From: Labia minor
Taxonomy: Eukaryota > Arthropoda > Insecta > Dermaptera > Spongiphoridae
Assembly: GCA_963082975.1 (NCBI GenBank)
Contig: OY720345.1
Location: 10,814,491 to 10,878,490 of the forward strand
Length of the DNA: 64,000 nt
Reading direction: 5' to 3'
Below the pieces are notes generated by a model, which saw only the letters and a program-made list of their open reading frames with translations, had not been told where the DNA came from and made no database searches. Shown in pieces: positions 61,884 through 64,000 of this stretch; within the stretch, counting starts at the first letter, position 1; the number at the start of each line of letters is the position of its first letter. A program made the translations under genes and the position numbers.

Positions 61884-61971
61884 CACATGTACCCAATCGC
61901 TTTTTTCATCATCGGCGTGTGTCTTGTAAGGCGAAATCTCAATGAGTGTGGTGAGGTGGCCATGATAAGCA
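61884..61971 (-). CDS. ETNPPL-like: ETNPPL/PHYKPL-like, exon 2 in window (AYHGH motif)
   Basis: An 88-nt exon with no ORF of its own long enough to stand out; I found it from splice signals and family sequence. Joined to the previous exon it reads IDHAYHGHLTTLIEISPYK and then THADDEKSDWVHV. The AYHGH motif is typical of class III aminotransferases and supplies an aromatic residue near the PLP ring. The acceptor is ctattctcaag before base 61971 and the donor is gtaagtac after base 61884. The phase is 1 + 29 codons, and the exon ends on a codon boundary. The intron upstream (61972-63609) holds an H1 element, a 55-bp tandem duplication and an H2 fragment; the intron downstream (61803-61883) is only 81 bp. 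Confidence 0.93.
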
Positions 61972-62102
61972 CTTGAGAATAGAGAAAAAACATTGTATAT
62001 TATCATTTTTTGTGTGATTTAATTTTATTATCATTAAAAATTTTCATTAGATTTTTAATAAATATATTTGTGATTTTTATTTTAAAGTAATTATTGATTT
62101 TT

Positions 62103-62610
62103 ACTATCTCTCCAAAAAAATTTTCGATGTTGAGATTTTGATGTTTTTATACGTTTTGAAGGTTCCTAAATCATTTTCACTAAGGTTGAGAAAAATGTCT
62201 CTCTATGTGCGTGTGTGTATGTATGTAGACAAGATTACGCAAAAACGGTTTGAGCTAGAATCATGAAATTTGATACATGGGCATTATTCAAAATTCGTAT
62301 TTTCTATCAAGTTTTGAGAAATGTAGCTCAACCGGAAGAGGGTCATTACTTACAACGTTTTGATTTTTTTTCCTCTAAAGTGGCCGTAAAAATAAAGATA
62401 TATGTTTGATAGTTTTTCCACATGACTAAAAATTGTATAAAACTGCTATATATAGAATTTCAGCTTGATTGAATCGCTGAAAGTACCAGAATTAATTTTT
62501 TAACACTGAAAATCTCACGCGCCAACACGTGACGTGATGCCATCAACAAAGAGCCAAACATGCGCTGGTTTAATCATAAATTGAGAGATAGTCGAGTGGA
62601 GACACTCCAG
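62103..62610 (+). mobile_element. H1 element l in an ETNPPL-like intron
   Basis: Antisense in the intron 61972-63609. The 5' palindrome is damaged (ACTATCTCTCCA) and the A/T-only stretch before the 3' end is deleted. The 3' hairpin and CAGC are intact. Confidence 0.8.
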
Positions 62611-62737
62611 CTAATTTTTGTTGTGGGAGGAAAATCCTCCTAAGACGACCTTTGCTTAAAGTTCTAGAGCACTGACTGTGTCGGACTTCTACAGGCTACC
62701 CCCATCTCCGGTTTTGAAGTTGAATATGTTACTGAAG

Positions 62738-62848
62738 AGAGTGGCCAGCTTTCACCTTATTTTATTTTACTATTTCTCGTCAGATGCTTGCCAGAGTGGC
62801 CAGCTTTCACCTTATTTTATTTTACTATCTCTCGTCAGATGCTTGCCA
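62738..62848 (+). repeat. 55-bp tandem duplication in an intron
   Basis: Two adjacent units starting AGAGTGGCCAGCTTTCACCT and ending CGTCAGATGCTTGCC differ by one or two bases, so the duplication is recent. It lies in the ETNPPL-like intron 61972-63609. The two short ORFs across it are shadows. Confidence 0.85.
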
Positions 62849-62947
62849 TCATCCCTCATTCCAATATACCACAAACTATGATGTTCACCCTATTTTCCGT
62901 AACTATGTTAATCACCAAGACTTTCTTTCTGCTCTGCTCTATTTCTG

Positions 62948-63213
62948 GAGAGTGGTAGTATACAAAGTATTAATTTTATATTCATTGTCGGAAATTTTTT
63001 ACTTAAAATATAGTAGTAATTAACAATTGAGTAATTAAACTAAAAATAAATAAATTAAACTAAAAATAAAAACCCATATAATATAATTTAGTAATTTTAA
63101 TTCAAGTTTTAAAAATATTAATTTTTTTATACTTTATATATATATAACATATCATGTTTTTTGGAAATTAATTTATTTCAAATCGTCGGACGGTTCTGTG
63201 CCTGCCACAGCTC
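62948..63213 (+). mobile_element. H2 element, subtype B, 3' part
   Basis: Runs from the TACAAAGTATTAATTTTATA motif to CGTCGGACGGTTCTGTG, the hairpin CTGTGcctgcCACAG and CTCA followed by a T/G run. Antisense within an ETNPPL-like intron. Confidence 0.72.
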
Positions 63214-63608
63214 ACTTTTTTTTGTTTTTTTTTTTTTTTTTTTTGTTTTTCAAAAATTCCAATATCAGTAAATTAATTTAATAAAGGTATAATATGAGTA
63301 TATTTCTTTAAAAGATTTAAAAGAAACATATTTAAAATTAATCTACTTTCATGATAAGCTATCTCATTTCATAAATTATCATTTTAGTCAAATAGTCTTT
63401 ACTCGAGCTTAAAAAATATCAAATTAAATATTATCTAATGGGATCTCGTAATGATTTTTTTATAACATTTGTCGTCAAGTATAAAATCTTTCAATTAAGT
63501 TTATATATTTGATAAGCAATTTATAAACAAATTATTTCAATAACTAAAATCTAAATATAGATTCAATGTGTGTATTTAATAAGTATTTCCAAGGGGAGGG
63601 GATACTTA

Positions 63609-63896
<288 letters not shown>

Positions 63897-64000
63897 TCAT
63901 CTTTGCTTTAACATCTGTGTACTAATTGATTCAATCAGTATATCATGGAAAATTTTATATATATTTTTTTTTATTTTTATAAAGAATTATAAATTTAATT

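Overview
The window reads as nuclear DNA of an AT-rich animal genome, most likely an insect. The evidence is one protein-coding gene split by GT-AG introns, tRNA-derived SINEs, many degraded mariner and hAT elements, non-LTR retrotransposon scraps, dense simple repeats and long runs of A/T. There is no bacterial-style gene packing, Shine-Dalgarno context or CRISPR. The sequence alone does not fix the order; an AT-rich hymenopteran or hemipteran is a guess.

Layout. From 1 to about 56,300 I see no convincing protein-coding host gene. This part is an AT-rich desert with two kinds of content: (a) short, less AT-rich, non-repetitive islands (for example 2440-2770, 4125-4270, 6180-6760, 21830-22100, 33300-33640, 38215-38460, 50085-50420) that could be conserved regulatory DNA or untranslated exons, and (b) many interspersed repeats. 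From 56,356 to 63,844 the minus strand carries six consecutive coding exons of a class III PLP enzyme, the ethanolamine-phosphate / 5-phosphohydroxylysine phospho-lyase (ETNPPL/PHYKPL, AGXT2-like) family. The six exons join with correct phase and no internal stop. The N-terminal exon(s) lie beyond base 64,000.

Repeats. Three repeat families (called here H1, H2 and H3) have different sequences but the same build: a 10-11 bp 5'-terminal motif, an internal microsatellite, an inverted copy of the 5' motif near the 3' end, then a short hairpin and a few terminal bases, with insertion in T-rich DNA. That is the build described for non-autonomous Helentron/Helitron2 elements (HINE, e.g. Drosophila DINE-1/INE-1), so I infer rolling-circle elements. 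H1 has about 12 copies or pieces and H2 about 14. H2 carries paired TGACGTCA palindromes.

Other transposons. These include several mariner lineages, all internally deleted or frameshifted; hAT-type MITEs, one with a perfect 8-bp target duplication; TIR elements with TAGGGTGACCA or AGGGTAAAG ends; a foldback palindrome; two SINEs with A and B boxes; and non-LTR reverse-transcriptase remnants. The large ETNPPL intron (56645-59552) is a stack of nested elements: a mariner holding an H3 that holds an H2, and farther along the same mariner an LTR-like piece holding a hAT MITE. The order of these insertions can be read directly.
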